Assembly (NCBI GenBank): GCA_021432635.1
Contig: MU270052.1
Span: forward strand, 342,137 to 406,136
DNA from: Thozetella sp. PMI_491
Taxonomy: Eukaryota; Ascomycota; Sordariomycetes; Chaetosphaeriales; Chaetosphaeriaceae
Length of the DNA: 64,000 nucleotides
Reading direction: 5' to 3'
Part shown: positions 11,376 to 23,209 of the stretch, piece by piece
Position numbering within the stretch: the stretch's first letter is position 1
Layout: each line of letters opens with the position of its first letter
Notes under the pieces: generated by a model
Told to the model about the DNA's origin: nothing
What the model saw: the letters and a program-made list of their open reading frames with translations, nothing else
Database searches by the model: none
Program-made: the position numbers and the translations under genes

Positions 11376-12711
11376 TGCCGTTCCGTAGCGGGGCGCTGAC
11401 CTGCTGCTCGCAGAGAGTTGGCTGGCTGATCTAAGACCACACCTTTTTACAACTCTTTTCACATCTGGCTCTCCGGCTTCTCGAGAGCACCGTGACAAAG
11501 GCACGGCTTAGTACTTGGATGGGGGTCATTCTAGCCCCAAGATGGGGGGGAATTCATCCGTCCCACCTAAGGTGGGAGGTCATTCCGGGCAGTCCAGCCC
11601 ATCTCTAGTGAGTTCGGCGGAGTTAGATGGGGGTACAGGTGGAGGCCAGCGCTAGATCTTCCCCTCCAAGAAAGGGGGGCTTTTTTCCCATGAGCATGAA
11701 TCGTGCGGTGTACATGCGTCAGCGCTTGGTTCATTGCAAATGACTGGCCTAGCTTTGGCCTTTGTTCCTTGTCGCTCCTGGGGTAGGTAGCGTAGCTCGG
11801 TCCCATTCCCCACCCCAACCTCGCAGACGGGGTAGCCTGGCTAATGGAGACCGTGTTGATTAATTGGGTGGGGCCATGATCGAGGAGGACTACCGTGCCG
11901 CGTTCTCTGTTGTCCAACCCAACAACGCGGTCTGTTAGAAGAGGTCCACGGCAGTTCGCGCCTCGCTTTTTATCAACGAAGATTAACTGGGGCGGGTGCC
12001 TTTCGGCACCCGGATATTCCTACGTATGCACCTTGACATGTCTGCAAGTCGACATGGTGGCTAGCGGCCCATATCTTGGCAGGAGGTGGCCATTGCTAAG
12101 CAAGAGGATCCCTTAGCTTGAGACTTCCTAGGATTCATGGTGGCCAGAGGAGAGTGTAAGGTCATGTCACGGGGTGCAATCACCTCCACAACAACTAGGG
12201 GGTGGTGGAGTTCGGCTGGTGCTCCCCCCGGGGCCTCCACTACCCCCCAACCTCGGTGGAGCGGTCGGGCTAGGCACTCCCCGCGGGGAAATCGCCCTCA
12301 TCTTCTTGTCTCATCATGGCTCGATGCGCCTTGGGTTAGGTGGGGGTACAGTGGAAAGGAGGCGGCACCGAGGCCTGGTATGAAGACTTGGCATCAAAAC
12401 CTGGTCCCGGGAGGCGGCGACTATCTCTCCATGGTCATACCGTCATTGGTCATGGGCTAGAGACTAGCTCGGGACCCAGGCGCTGTGGGGAAGAGGGAAA
12501 ACCCGGGGCTGTGGTTGAGTCTTCAGGCCAGGTCTATTACTAGTTTTTTTTTCCCCCTAGCCAAAACACCGTTTGGGTTGTCTTGGCCCGTTGTTAAAAG
12601 GCACATAAACCAAGGTGGTAACTCTCCGACCCGGATTGTCAATCTGCCTCCTACGCTCTCTCAGCTCGGCATCCCATACTATCCCTAAGTTACCTCTACA
12701 CGAACGCAAAC
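11376..12711. promoter_or_regulatory. Divergent promoter region between hydroxy-acid dehydrogenase and MFS permease
   Basis: This 1.3-kb region must drive both flanking genes. It contains many G-runs and CreA-like hexamers, for instance GTGGGG at 11868-11873, and two related blocks, GGGGGTACAGGTGGAGG near 11630 and GGGGGTACAGTGGAAAGG near 12345. Small frames inside it show no protein features. Confidence 0.45.
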
Positions 12712-14403
12712 ATGGGAAGCGAAACAGTCAAGGATTCCGCTTCTGCGGTGCAGCAGCTCGAGTCTGCGGCCGAGAAGCAGGGCCAGCTTCCAAACGGCCT
12801 TCAGATGCCTCCCAATCTGGCGGCTCTCGACACAACAGAATATCAGAAGCTTGGCCGCAAGGCTACGCTCAAGATGGACATGGCGATCATGCCCATCTTG
12901 GTTGTCATGTACATTCTGAACTACCTCGACCGTCAAAACATCGCCAGCGCTAAGTTGGCCAACATCTCGGGCGACCTGGGTCTCTCCGCTGTCGACTATC
13001 AGACTGCAGTCAGCATTCTGTTCTGCGGATACAGTAAGTACTCTACAGTTATCCCTTGTCAACCGACCGACCCGGAGAAGTAGAGATGGCTCTAACATGG
13101 TCGACAATTAGTCCTGATGCAGGTTCCCTCCAACATGATTGCTGGCAAGACCAAGTACCCCGGCGTGTACATCTGCGCTGGTATGGCTGCATGGGGTGTG
13201 ATCTCGGCTCTCATGGCGACGGTTCACAACTTCGTGGGCCTCCTGATGGCTCGAATTTTCCTCGGCGTTGTTGAGGCCATCTTCTTCCCTGGCGCACTGT
13301 ATTTCCTGTCGCTCTTCTACAACCGCAAGCAGTTTGCCTTCCGTACTGCCATTCTCTACAGCGGCTCGCAGCTCGGAAATGCCTTTGGTGGTCTATTTGC
13401 CATTGGAGTCTTCAAGCTCAACGGAACTAACGGCTTGGCAGGCTGGCGATGGGTATGTAAACGCGCTCCGCGTAGGCAATGGGGTTACTGCTAACACATG
13501 CTTACAGCTTTTCCTCATCGAGGGTGTCGCCACCACTGGCCTGGCCATCATCTTCGCCTTCATCTTGCCCAACTCTAACAAGAAGATCATCGGCCTCTCA
13601 GAGCTTGAGTGCGAGTGGGTGCAGTGGAACTACGCCTCCGACCAGCGTCAGGAGGATCACTCCGACGAGATCTCGTCTTGGAAGGGGCTTGTCTTGGCTT
13701 GCCAGGACACCAAGACGTGGCTCCTGATGGGTATTCTCTACTGCGTAAGTTGAGAGAGACGTACCCGAGCTGTCCGAAACCCAACTCGCTGACAATACCT
13801 CCTCTACAGACCTACATTGTCGGTACCCTCGTGAACTTCTTCCCGTCCGTGGTCGGTGGCCTCGGCTTCGACACCACTACGACTCTTCTCCTGACCGCCC
13901 CTCCCTTCCTCCTGTGCGTCTTCTGCATGCTCATCAACGGCTTCCACTCGGACCGTCAGCAGGAGCGCTTCTGGCACATCGTTGGGCCGCTCAGCATCAC
14001 GCTGGCCGCCAACATCATCGCCGTCGCGAGCGTCAACACTGCTGCCCGCTACGTCGCCATGATGCTGCTTCCTGCTTCCTTCTACTCCGCCGCAGTCGTC
14101 ATCCTGTCTTGGATTACCGGGTCGCTCTCGCAGCCGGCGAAGAAGCGTGCGGCCGCCATTGCCCTCATCAACTCGATGTGCAATACCCCCAACATCTGGG
14201 GCAGCTACCTGTACTACGCCCCGCCCCAGTACCTGACGGCCTTCATTGTGTGCATTGCAGCAACAGCGCTGGCGATCTCGTTTGCGGTCGCTACGAGGAT
14301 CTATCTCCGCAGGCAGAACGCCAAGATGGACCGTGGCCAGTCGACCGGCAAGCACGGCCCAACTGAGGAGCAGATTGCCGGTGGATTTAGGTACATTCTC
14401 TAG
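12712..14403 (+). CDS. MFS permease, anion:cation symporter (allantoate/nicotinate-type) family
   Basis: Four exons (12712-13033, 13112-13452, 13508-13744, 13810-14403; introns 78, 55 and 65 bp) encode 497 residues with about 12 predicted membrane helices. Family marks are visible: the TM1 block MPILVVMYILNYLDRQNIAS, VGLLMARIFLGVVEAIFFPG, ALYFLSLFYNRKQFAFRTAI and the mid-loop LSELECEWVQWNY. Relatives import organic anions such as allantoate, nicotinate, pantothenate or sugar acids with protons across the plasma membrane. Its place in the 8.5-24 kb catabolic block, and the fact that bacterial galactonate carriers belong to the same MFS family, make a sugar-acid substrate plausible. The substrate itself cannot be deduced from sequence. 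Confidence 0.92.
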
Positions 14404-15789
14404 AGAGGCAGGCACCTAGGCTGAATCCGGGATGTAATCACCGAAGGATTGCGCTCTGCGTAGCGTAGCGGGGGCCTGCAATGCTCCTGGCTTGTCTGTT
14501 ATGCTGTGTCATGTTATTATTCATAGGACAAATTAATTACCTTAGTCCTTACCATGCACCTTGAGAAAATGTGCACTTTGTGACCTGGCCAGCCGTACAG
14601 CGAAATTCCCATAACTCGCGGGGGGCGCTGCCGGGCGATGAGTGAGATCAAATATGCTACCAGATGCCATTTGCAATAACTAGAAGTAACCCTGAAGTTA
14701 AGTTGTTTGTTAAGCTTATATGGCTGCTTGGTTGCTTTCCTTTTTTCCGAGCCGATCCATGTTATCCGACGCCCGTTGGAGTTGACTTCAGATTTCACAA
14801 CTTTGACGTCCTTTTCCGACTTGCTTCTCCAACAAACATCTCACATTCCCCTAATTTGCGAAAAACCCACCCGATAGGAGCGGTCCCCACGCACGGTCTT
14901 GCCATTCGGAGAAGAAGGCACATGAGCACCAGCTGCTGCGGCCGCCACCCGTAGGAGCTTGCCAATCAAAATGCAACGTGGATGTATCCCAGGTCTCGAC
15001 CGCCACACACTTCAGCGGACAAAGGCATACGTGTTTGATAGTTTGGCCTCGCCAGTGATAGCTCCGGACGGCCGCATCTCCGCATGGAGAAGTTTTAGGG
15101 TGGCGCCACCTCTCTCCATCTTTTCCTGGGGAGAGTTTTCGGGGTACAACCAGGTACTCGACTCGGGGGCCAAGGCAACGGTGGGGGTTCGGGGGGATGG
15201 TGTGTTTCCACTCTTAAATCGCTGTCTTCCTGACTCGCGCACAGGCGCCAGGCCAGGCGGCCGCCGCTGTCCCTCTACGGGCGGTTCCTTGTCGACCCAG
15301 TGCCAGTTTCGATGCTGCTCCACGCCGAGCCCTTCTAGGACTTGTTGCATGACGACGCTCGCCATGCGAGCCTCGGGAGCTACGGCTTCTCCCCCCACGA
15401 ACGCTAGGCTTCGGTGGGGGATCCCATGGGGGTCACCCCTCAGGTTCTCCGAACCTGTACCCCGAGGACCGGGTTATGGAGTTCGCTACGGCTCCCCTGC
15501 GTCTGAGTGGCCAATTCCCGGTGCTAAGGAAGCGAGTCTCAGCGTTAGTACGAAGTCACGAGAGTCTCGACAGACCAGCTCCTGCATCGATTTGGGGTAC
15601 TGACCTGCAAGCTCCCCCTTTTTGTGGATCACGCGGTGGGACCCTGTCCGAGAACGCTGCCCAACTCTGTTCTCGACAATGAAATATTTAGGTCCCTGAT
15701 TTTTTTGTTCCCTGCGGTGAGCTGCTGTGTGGTCACTCCTGCATCCTGTTCTTGTTTCCCCTGTACATTGCTACTCCTCATCCTCCAAA
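14404..15789. other. Intergenic region upstream of galactonate dehydratase gene
   Basis: Open frames here (a 214-codon plus frame at 14959-15603 and a 128-codon minus frame at 15012-15398) overlap each other, lack recognisable domains and lie in GC-rich DNA where long chance frames are common. CreA-like GTGGGG motifs occur at 15181 and 15414. A pyrimidine-rich stretch just before the ATG at 15790 resembles a fungal core promoter. Confidence 0.5.
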
Positions 15790-17122
15790 ATGCCTGCCAT
15801 CAAGTCTGTCGAGTACTTCCGGGTCAAGCCTCGATGGCTGATGGTCAAGATCACCGACGAGAATGGCCAGTTCGGCTGGGGCGAGGCGACACTGGAGGGT
15901 CACGACCTCGCGGTTGAGGGATGCTTGGAAGAGATGATCCCCCGTCTCATCGGGCGAGAGGCAAAGTCAGTCAAATTATATCCCTTCGCGGCGGCCTTGG
16001 TATTGACGCATAAGCAGCGAGATTGAGAATATCTGGCAAACGTTTTGGAGGCACGGCTTCTACCGTGGCGGACCTGTCTTCATGTCTGCCCTGTCTGGTG
16101 TTGACATTGCTCTCTGGGATCTCAAAGGTAGGAACCAATGGCGCTGTCGACAGGCTACGACGAATTCTAACATTATGGCTAGGCAAGAACCTCAAGGTTC
16201 CCATATATGAGCTCCTTGGTGGCAAGGTGCGAAATGAGGTCCAAGTCTACTGCTGGATTGGTGGCGATCGACCTTCGGACATTGAAACCGCAGCGTAAGT
16301 CTCCTTGCAGCATCCAGACGCCTCCCAGACGCTGGCATTGACCTGTAATTTGTGGTGCGCAGGAAAGCTAGGCTTGCCCAAGGGCTCAAGTGTGTTAAGA
16401 TGAACGCCACAGAGGACGTCAACTGGGTAGACTCGCCCTCTGTGCTCGATGCAACAGTCGAGCGCCTAAAGATCGTCAAGTCTCTCGGCCTCGATGCGGG
16501 GCTTGACTTCCACGGCCGTCTCCACAAGGCCATGGCCAAGCAGCTCGCAAAGGCCCTCGAGCCTCACCGGCCGCTCTTTATCGAAGAGCCTCTGCTCAAT
16601 GAGCACCCTGAGGCCATCAAGGTGCTGTCAGACCAGACCACGATCCCAATCGCTTTTGGCGAGCGGCTGTACACACGATGGGATATCAAGCGCTTCCTAG
16701 AGGACGCCAGCGTTGATATCCTTCAGCCCGATATTGCCCACGCGGGCGGCATCAGCGAGACCAAGCGCATTGCTCAGATGGCAGAAGCATACGACGTGGC
16801 CATTGCTCCCCACTGCCCTCTCGGCCCCGTAGCGTTCGCTGCCAGCATGCACATTGCCCTGTCCTCGCCCAATTTTGCCATTCTCGAGATGAGCCTTGGC
16901 ATGCACTACAACACCGAGGCCGGTGATGACATCGACCTGTTGACCTACATGAAGGACCCAAGCGTCTTTGACATCGGCAAGGGAGGCTACGTGAAGGCGC
17001 CAACGGGATACGGCCTTGGAATTGAGGTCGATGAGGAGTTGGTGAGGCAGATTTCCAAGGACACGAAGCCGTGGCAATGCAAGGAGTTCCACGGTCCGGA
17101 CGGAAGTATTAGGGAGTGGTAG
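15790..17122 (+). CDS. D-galactonate dehydratase (enolase superfamily, DgoD type)
   Basis: Four exons (15790-15965, 16018-16127, 16183-16294, 16363-17122; introns 52, 55 and 68 bp) encode 385 residues, the length of bacterial galactonate dehydratases. The N-terminal capping domain reads [20 protein letters not shown] and [20 protein letters not shown]. The barrel carries the metal and catalytic set: [30 protein letters not shown] (Asp and His), [14 protein letters not shown] (Glu), [14 protein letters not shown] (Glu) and [18 protein letters not shown] (catalytic His). The whole length resembles E. coli DgoD as I recall it, including the final xxxREW. The reaction is Mg-dependent syn/anti dehydration of D-galactonate to 2-keto-3-deoxy-D-galactonate. 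It neighbours an aldolase and triose kinase expected to act next. Related acid-sugar dehydratases are the alternative. Confidence 0.93.
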
Positions 17123-17518
17123 AGCGATAGACGAGCTATGAATTAGAAACAGTCTTGTACTAAATCACTAAATCTACCATACCGAATAATACTTGTTTGA
17201 TACGATGAAAATTTGGCTTATACGGTGTTATGTCTCAAGGGTAGTGCTTGGTGTCAAAAATTTTGTATTGTGAGCTTTTGTCGCTTCATGAGCTAGATTG
17301 TTTTGGGTATTTGTGCTCTAGAGGCATCTTGATACTGGCAATTGGAAGAAAAGACTTTGCTGTATCGATGCGTAGGCAAGTCAATTTTGATCTCTCACTC
17401 TATAGCTCTCGGGCAAGTCCCCTAGTCTTACAAACTCTTTCGTTTGATTTGGGTATTATTTCCAAATAGGCTTGAGAATTGCGAAGGCTGTTCTTATGGC
17501 TAGTTTCTATAGTACAGA
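17123..17518. other. Short convergent intergenic region
   Basis: This AT-rich 400-bp spacer holds the 3' ends of the galactonate dehydratase (plus) and the zinc dehydrogenase (minus) genes. No gene was seen in it. Confidence 0.5.
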
Positions 17519-18701
17519 TCATGCCTCAATAACGACCTTTAGTACAAGGTTTCCGTCATCATCTACCGGTTTGCCCGCCATGGCGAAGGCCTCAGGCACC
17601 TTATCAAGTCCCTTGAAATGATGAGTCGCCAACTTGGAAACATCTGGCAGCCCGTTCTTCTCCTTATTCGCAAGGAGCTCAAGGCCGTAAGGGTACGTGT
17701 TGGCATAACGAAACACGCCCACAAGGTCTACTTCCCTTAACGCGGCAGCCGACATGGGTAATGTCTGGATCGGCGTGCCCATGCCGATCAGCATGACCTT
17801 GCCGCCCGGGGTTGTCGAGTAAATCGCCGACTGAACGCACGACTCGACGCCAGTACATTCGAAGACGTAGTCAAACTGCTCTCCGTCGGCCATGAGAACC
17901 TTGGCGGTCTCTTGTGCATGGGCGAGCTTATCCTCTATAGCATCGGACTTTGCGCGAGTCCGGGGCACTTCCACGGCGACGTCTGCGAATCCGTTCTTAG
18001 TGGCAAATTGCACCCGTCGGCCTTCGATGTCTGCAATCGTGATGCGAGAAGCTTTCTCTACGCGAAGCATGGCCGCCGCGAGAAGCCCCACCGCACCGGC
18101 ACCGATAACCAGGACCTTTGCGCCCGCGTCCATGCGAGCGCGGCGAACACCATGTATGGCCACGCTCAGGGGCTCGAGCAGTGCGCCCTCGTCCAGTGAC
18201 ACATTGGTGGGAAGCTTGTAGCACCACTTCGCTGCTTGGTTTACCCGGCCCTGCAGGGTCCCTTGGAAATGAGGGAAGGCCTTTGCGGAGCTCCGAAACC
18301 GCATGCCCGGGCACAGATTGTAGCGGCCCGCCTTGCAGAGAGCGCATTCGGAGCACGGCTCCCCAACTTCCAGAGCTACTCTGTCGCCGACCTGAAAGGT
18401 GCCTGCGGCCGCCACGTTGGCACCGACCGCTTCGACGACACCGGCCGACTCGTGGCCTAGGACGAGCGGCTCGCGGACGAGAATGTCTCCATTCCGATAA
18501 TGATGAAAGTAATGCTGATCAGAGCCGCAGATTCCAGTGCTGCGCACCGAGACTTGCACTTCGTCAGGCCCAGGTGCGTCGATGGTACGTGATTCCTAGA
18601 ATGAGTAAGCAAGCAAGAACACGCGCGGTGTCATCGGTGCTTACCAGTCGAAGATCGCGGGTCCCGTGTAGGACGGAAGCTTGCACAGTGGTCGTCGCCA
18701 T
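17519..18701 (-). CDS. Zinc-dependent polyol dehydrogenase (sorbitol/xylitol/arabinitol dehydrogenase family)
   Basis: Two exons (18701-18645 and 18595-17519; 49-bp intron) encode 377 residues. Medium-chain dehydrogenase features are complete: catalytic zinc site in STGICGSDQHYFHH and VLGHESAGVVEAVG, structural zinc cysteines in CSECALCKAGRYNLC, the LLEPLSVAIHG glutamate, and a Rossmann motif VIGAGAVGLLAAA followed by an aspartate in ITIADIEGRR, which favours NAD over NADP. The C-terminal LVGVFRYANTYPYGLELL matches polyol dehydrogenases. It should oxidise a sugar alcohol, or a sugar acid at a secondary hydroxyl as L-galactonate dehydrogenases of this fold do. It converges on the galactonate dehydratase gene. 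GTGGGG motifs lie upstream at 19072 and, on the other strand, 19042. Confidence 0.93.
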
Positions 18702-19273
18702 GGTTGGGAATTCTATAGGTTCTAGAGGACTTCTAAGACGCTGGGGGAGATGTGTGGGTAGATGCTTAAGGGGCTTCTCAGAGGGCAATGAGATCCGACA
18801 GTGCTATGGAAGGTAGTCACCGACAAGAATAGGCTAGATGGATCGATCTATAGCGGACTACAGCCCGTGGGGTGCTCGTAAATCCTCATGGAAACTAACG
18901 AGCTAGTGTCTCAGAGATGAAGAGGGGTTCCTGAGTAAGGACTGGAGAACAAGCCTTTCAGAGCTTGGAATCGAGGGGCGTGCTCCCCACGTTGCTCGGT
19001 AGCTCGATGACCCCCAAAGCCAAACCAAGCAATCGCTGTGACCCCACGCAGAGATGTGCGCCCACGAGTCGGTGGGGGTCCTTTATTGACAAAGCCCACC
19101 ACGAGGCAGCTAGGCTGTGGAACGGACCCAATTCTTAGCACCTCTAGTAAACAGTAGCTCACTCTAGGCGGAAAGCTCGGCATAGCAGCTTGCGGGACGT
19201 GCATGCAATGACGGAGATGGGATACACAATGGTGACATTGTAGAGCTATGGATGCATCCTACGGAACAGTCTT
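18702..19273. other. Intergenic region upstream of polyol dehydrogenase
   Basis: Holds the promoter of the minus-strand polyol dehydrogenase and the 3' end of the SDR gene. CreA-like CCCCAC at 19042-19047 and GTGGGG at 19072-19077 are present. No gene seen. Confidence 0.45.
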
Positions 19274-20122
19274 TTACCGGCCCATCCAACCGCCGTCGAC
19301 CGTCAGAAGCTCACCACTCACGTAGCGGCAGCCGGCACCAGCTAGAAACACAGTTGCTCCCTCGAAGTCCTGCGGCGTGCCCCATCTTCCGGTAGGGATG
19401 CGGGCCAAGATGCTCGCCGCGCGTTCTGGGTTGTTGATGAGTGCCTCGTTCATATCCGTCGCCACGTAGCCCGGCGCAATGGCATTGACGTTCACGCCCT
19501 GGCTGGACCATTCGTTCGACAGCGCCTTGGTCAATTGGGCAATGCCACCCTTCGCCGCGGCATAGGCCGGGACTGTGAGGCCTCCCTGGAAGGAGACGAG
19601 TGAAGCAACATTGATGATGGCGCCTCGCCTACCGGTGGCATCTGGCGTCCTCTTGAGTAGATAGGCGCCGATGTCACGGCAGAGAGTCCATACGGTCGTG
19701 AGGTTCACTTGCAAGACCTTGAACGAGTTAGCCGCCGAATATAGATTGCCGCAAGAGGGAAACGAGAAAGAACTTACCTCGTCCCAGTCACTCATGGGAA
19801 ACTGATGAGCAGGATGCCGCCTCTGAATGCCGGCACAGGTGACCAAGATATCGATGTCGTGTCCATCATCGAGAATCCGCTTGGTGAGCCCCTCCACCTC
19901 GGCCTGGGATGAGAGATCTGCCGTATAAACGGTGGCCTTGCGGCCGAGCGCCTCGATCTTCTGCTTCGTCTCGAGATTCTTCTCGTCCCTCTGGATCAGG
20001 ATGATGTCCGAGCCGGCGCCGGCAAGAGAAAGAGCCATGGCCTGGCCGATACCTCGCGTACCTCCGGTCACCACCGCAAGGTGGCCCTTGAGGGAGAAGA
20101 GCTGCTCAAGGTATGAGGCCAT
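19274..20122 (-). CDS. Short-chain dehydrogenase, KduD/gluconate-5-dehydrogenase-like
   Basis: Two exons (20122-19778 and 19717-19274) encode 262 residues. The 60-bp intron is a multiple of three and contains no stop, so an unspliced 282-codon frame is also open; splicing is preferred because it joins SDWDE to VLQVNLTTVW, the standard SDR helix. The cofactor motif is VVTGGTRGIGQAMA, the NAG-equivalent is TCAGIQRR, and the catalytic residues appear in NVASLVSFQGG and VPAYAAAKGGIAQL. The ending ELLTVDGGWMGR is typical of 2-deoxy-D-gluconate 3-dehydrogenases and gluconate 5-dehydrogenases. A role in interconverting keto-deoxy or keto sugar acids next to the galactonate dehydratase is reasonable. 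General SDR specificity cannot be assigned with certainty. Confidence 0.9.
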   Translation of the reverse strand: MASYLEQLFSLKGHLAVVTGGTRGIGQAMALSLAGAGSDIILIQRDEKNLETKQKIEALGRKATVYTADLSSQAEVEGLTKRILDDGHDIDILVTCAGIQRRHPAHQFPMSDWDEVSSFSFPSCGNLYSAANSFKVLQVNLTTVWTLCRDIGAYLLKRTPDATGRRGAIINVASLVSFQGGLTVPAYAAAKGGIAQLTKALSNEWSSQGVNVNAIAPGYVATDMNEALINNPERAASILARIPTGRWGTPQDFEGATVFLAGAGCRYVSGELLTVDGGWMGR

Positions 20123-21120
20123 GATTCAGGGCAATGTATGGTTGGGAGACGTAGCCGACAGGGTGTAAAGATGCTAGTGTTGCTGCAAAGGAGAGATGGT
20201 GATGATTCTCGTAGCAACTTGATTCCACTTCTTGTCGATCTAGAATCAGAACTTCTCCAAGGTCGACTGTTCACTAGACTAGTATGTACCACAGGATTAG
20301 TACCAAACTGCCCATCTCCGACAGATCTGATCGCGCAAGTTCCTCACACCGGGTTCTTGCCGTGGGGGTGGGACCGCCGAGCAAGGGCCGGGCTAGCTAG
20401 CGTCCAAGCCAGGCGCCTTTCAAGTTCGTGTTTGAACTAGCCTTTCATACAGTGGACCGGCATCGGTGGATATGTTGGGGGTCTTTTGTCGGGTGGAGAT
20501 GCTTGACTCGAAGCCCCCCACCGAGGTCTCTAGGCCCTCAGGAGAGAACTGTGGCCCCCGTGGCAGACGCCTCTGCCTGGCTTGGTGCTCTCTTGGTCGG
20601 GCTAGCCCGACGCCCCAGCGGTCGGAGTTGGAGGCAGCCAAGGTACCCAGGTACCTTGTCGCAAATCAAATGGGGAAACTAGTCTCGCGACCAGCTGATG
20701 TCGTGTGGCGTGTTAAGGGCGGGGGAAGGAAACACACCCTCTCCGCATCTCCACACACCACCCCGCAGCTTACTGTGGACCAGAGTTACTTCGTCAGACA
20801 CAGGTATCATGTGATGGAGAAATGGGTCACCCCCACACTTGGGAGATATGTGGGGGTTAGTATGTTGGCCCAATCGTGGGGGCAGAGTGGGAGGTAGTGA
20901 GTGGATTTGGTGAGGAGCTTGCGAAAGGGGCTGCGTCAGAGAGGTGGCATCTGTTATTTGGAGACATTTGCTCGTGATAGCACAGAACTGGCTCGAAACA
21001 GCTTCCGGATTGCTTGTGTCCACCCAACAGGTCAAAGGACTTTCCGCTGTATCATTGGCAGTCCACTTGGCCGGCATCAGCAACCAAGACAACGCCGCGA
21101 GTGCAGAGTGTGTGTGCATC
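20123..21120. promoter_or_regulatory. Divergent promoter between SDR and dihydroxyacetone kinase genes
   Basis: A 1-kb region shared by two divergent genes of the catabolic block. CreA-like hexamers are frequent: GTGGGG at 20362-20367 and 20850-20855, CCCCAC at 20831-20836 and another GTGGGG near 20876. Small open frames here have no recognisable features. Confidence 0.45.
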
Positions 21121-23027
21121 ATGTCGAGTAAGTCTCTCCCTTCTACTCATGAACGATAGCTCAGTACTCATCGCGATAGCCAAACATCTTTCTGAGGATC
21201 CCTCTGCTCTGGTCCGGGCGGCTCTCACATCATTGACCATCCTCAACCCCTCTGTGGCCTTCGACGTCGAGAACAAGACCGTGTACTTGCCCGCGGCCAC
21301 CTCATCTCCTCATGTGGCCATCGTCTCAGGAGGCGGTTCCGGCCATGAGCCTGCCTTTGCCGGTTTTGTCGGAGAGGGATTACTCTCTGGGGCGGTGGCA
21401 GGCTCCATCTTTGCGTCGCCCTCTGCGGACCAGGTGTTTCGCTGTTTGGTGCGCCTGGGTTCTAAGCAACCCGATCGCGGCATCTTGGTGGTTATCATGA
21501 ACTACACAGGTGACAGGCTTCACTTTGGTATGGCCGTGGAGAAGGCCCGCGCTCTCGGCCTCAAAGTCGAGCTCCTTGTTGTGGGCGACGACGTGGGCGT
21601 CGGGCGATCAAGGAGCGGCCGAGTCGGCCGTCGTGGCCTCGCTGGCACAGTCTTGGTGCAAAAGATTGCTGCCGCACTCGCCAAGACAGGGTAAGCAAGG
21701 CCTTCAGTTTACACCTCCCTTTTCGGGCAGCTGCTGATTAAAAAAAAACAGCGCCAATCTGGAGGAGGTTGTCCGGGTGGCCTCTCTCGCATCTGACAAT
21801 GTTGCTACTGTCGGCGCTTCTTTGGCCCATGTCCACGTCCCGGGACGGTCCAAGGACCATGATGAGCTGGACACCAGCGACGAGATCGAGATTGGCATGG
21901 GCATCCACAACGAAGAGGGTTTCGGACGTGTGCGCACCGACATCGACGGCCTTGTCGCCACCCTTCTCCAGCAACTCCTTGATACTAAAGACAAAGACCG
22001 CGGCTTCATCGAGATTAACAGAAGCGAGCCCGTCGCTCTTATGGTAAATAACCTTGGCGGCCTGAGCCAGCTAGAGCTAGGAGCGGTAACCGCAGAGGTA
22101 TCGAAGCAGCTCCTAGAGAAGTATGGCCTCGTACCCAAGCGTGTCATGGGCGGCACGTACATGTCGAGCCTGAACGGCCAGGGTTTCAGCATTACCCTTC
22201 TCAAGCTAGTCGATGATCGATTCGTCGAGTTGCTTGATGCAGCTGCCGATGCGGCAGGCTGGGCGCCTCCCACGGCCCCGTCGAACTGGGCCAATGCCGG
22301 GTCAGAGCGCGTTTCCCAGTCAGAGGCCGTTGATGAGCTGAACGATGCTCCCAGCAACCTTCATCGTAAGTTTGGCGAATAGCTATGTCTTGAGATGTTA
22401 TGCTGACGAGCCCCTGCAGTCGATAAGGACCAGCTTCAGAAGTATTTGGGCAAGGCTCTCGCCAACATGATTGCAGCAGAGCCGGAGGTAACCAAGTACG
22501 ACACGCTGGTCGGTGACGGTGACTGCGGCCTGTGCCTCAAGACTGGCGCCGAAGCCGTCCTAGCCTACCTCCAGTCAAGCTCCACCACCGACGCTGTGCA
22601 GCTCTTGAACGACATCGCTCGCGTTGTCGAGAAGAGCATGGATGGCACTTCAGGCGCGCTCTATGCTATCTTCGTAAACGCGCTTGCTCACTCCCTGCGC
22701 CAGGCCGACACCAACGGTTCCCAACCCGCATCAGCCGCGATCTGGTCCGTTGCCTTGAAGGGTGCGATGGAGACGCTGGGGCGGTACACCCCGGCGCGGC
22801 CCGGCGACCGGACAGTCGTCGACACGTTGGCTCCATTCGTCGAGGTGTTCAGTGCGACAAAGGACATCACTCAGGCTGTGGATGCTGCAGAGAAGGGGTG
22901 CGAGAGCACCAAGGGTATGGTAGCCAGCCTGGGCCGGTCGGTATATGTTGGAGGAGACCACTGGAAGGACTGCCCGGATCCGGGAGCATACGGCCTGTTG
23001 AGCTTCTTGAAGGGATTTCTCGCATAA
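21121..23027 (+). CDS. Dihydroxyacetone kinase / triokinase (ATP-dependent, DhaK + DhaL fusion)
   Basis: Four exons (21121-21127, 21180-21690, 21752-22365, 22420-23027) encode 579 residues. The first coding exon is only 7 nt; joining it to 21180 gives MSTKHLSEDPSALVRAALTS, the expected DAK N-terminus, which decided the start. The DhaK domain shows AIVSGGGSGHEPAFAGFVG, NYTGDRLHFGMA, VGDDVGVGRSRSG and GMGIHNEEGFGRV, containing the histidine that binds substrate covalently. A linker leads to the nucleotide-binding DhaL domain with TLVGDGDCGLCLKTGA and SMDGTSGALYAIF. The single-chain layout is that of ATP-dependent yeast DAK1/DAK2 and animal triokinase, which phosphorylate dihydroxyacetone and glyceraldehyde in the cytosol. 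Next to a keto-deoxy-acid aldolase that releases glyceraldehyde, the triokinase activity is attractive. Confidence 0.95.
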
Positions 23028-23209
23028 AAAAGTGTACGGTAGATAGGTAAACAAGGCAGCCAAAGGCGGAAATTTATCAGGACATATTTACAGCATCCTC
23101 AGTTCAGTCACAGGTTTAGCGCGGGTTAAGGGTTGGTAGTAAATATGTGTCTAAGTCTTGTATTATGCTAATGCAGTGTTTAAAATTCAACGCTATGCTA
23201 CTATTTTTC

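Noticed and set aside
13804..14415. 203-codon minus-strand frame inside the MFS gene
   Set aside because: Shadow of the last MFS exon caused by biased third codon positions.
14959..15603. 214-codon plus-strand frame before the galactonate dehydratase gene
   Set aside because: No motif, overlaps another chance frame on the minus strand, and sits in GC-rich promoter DNA.
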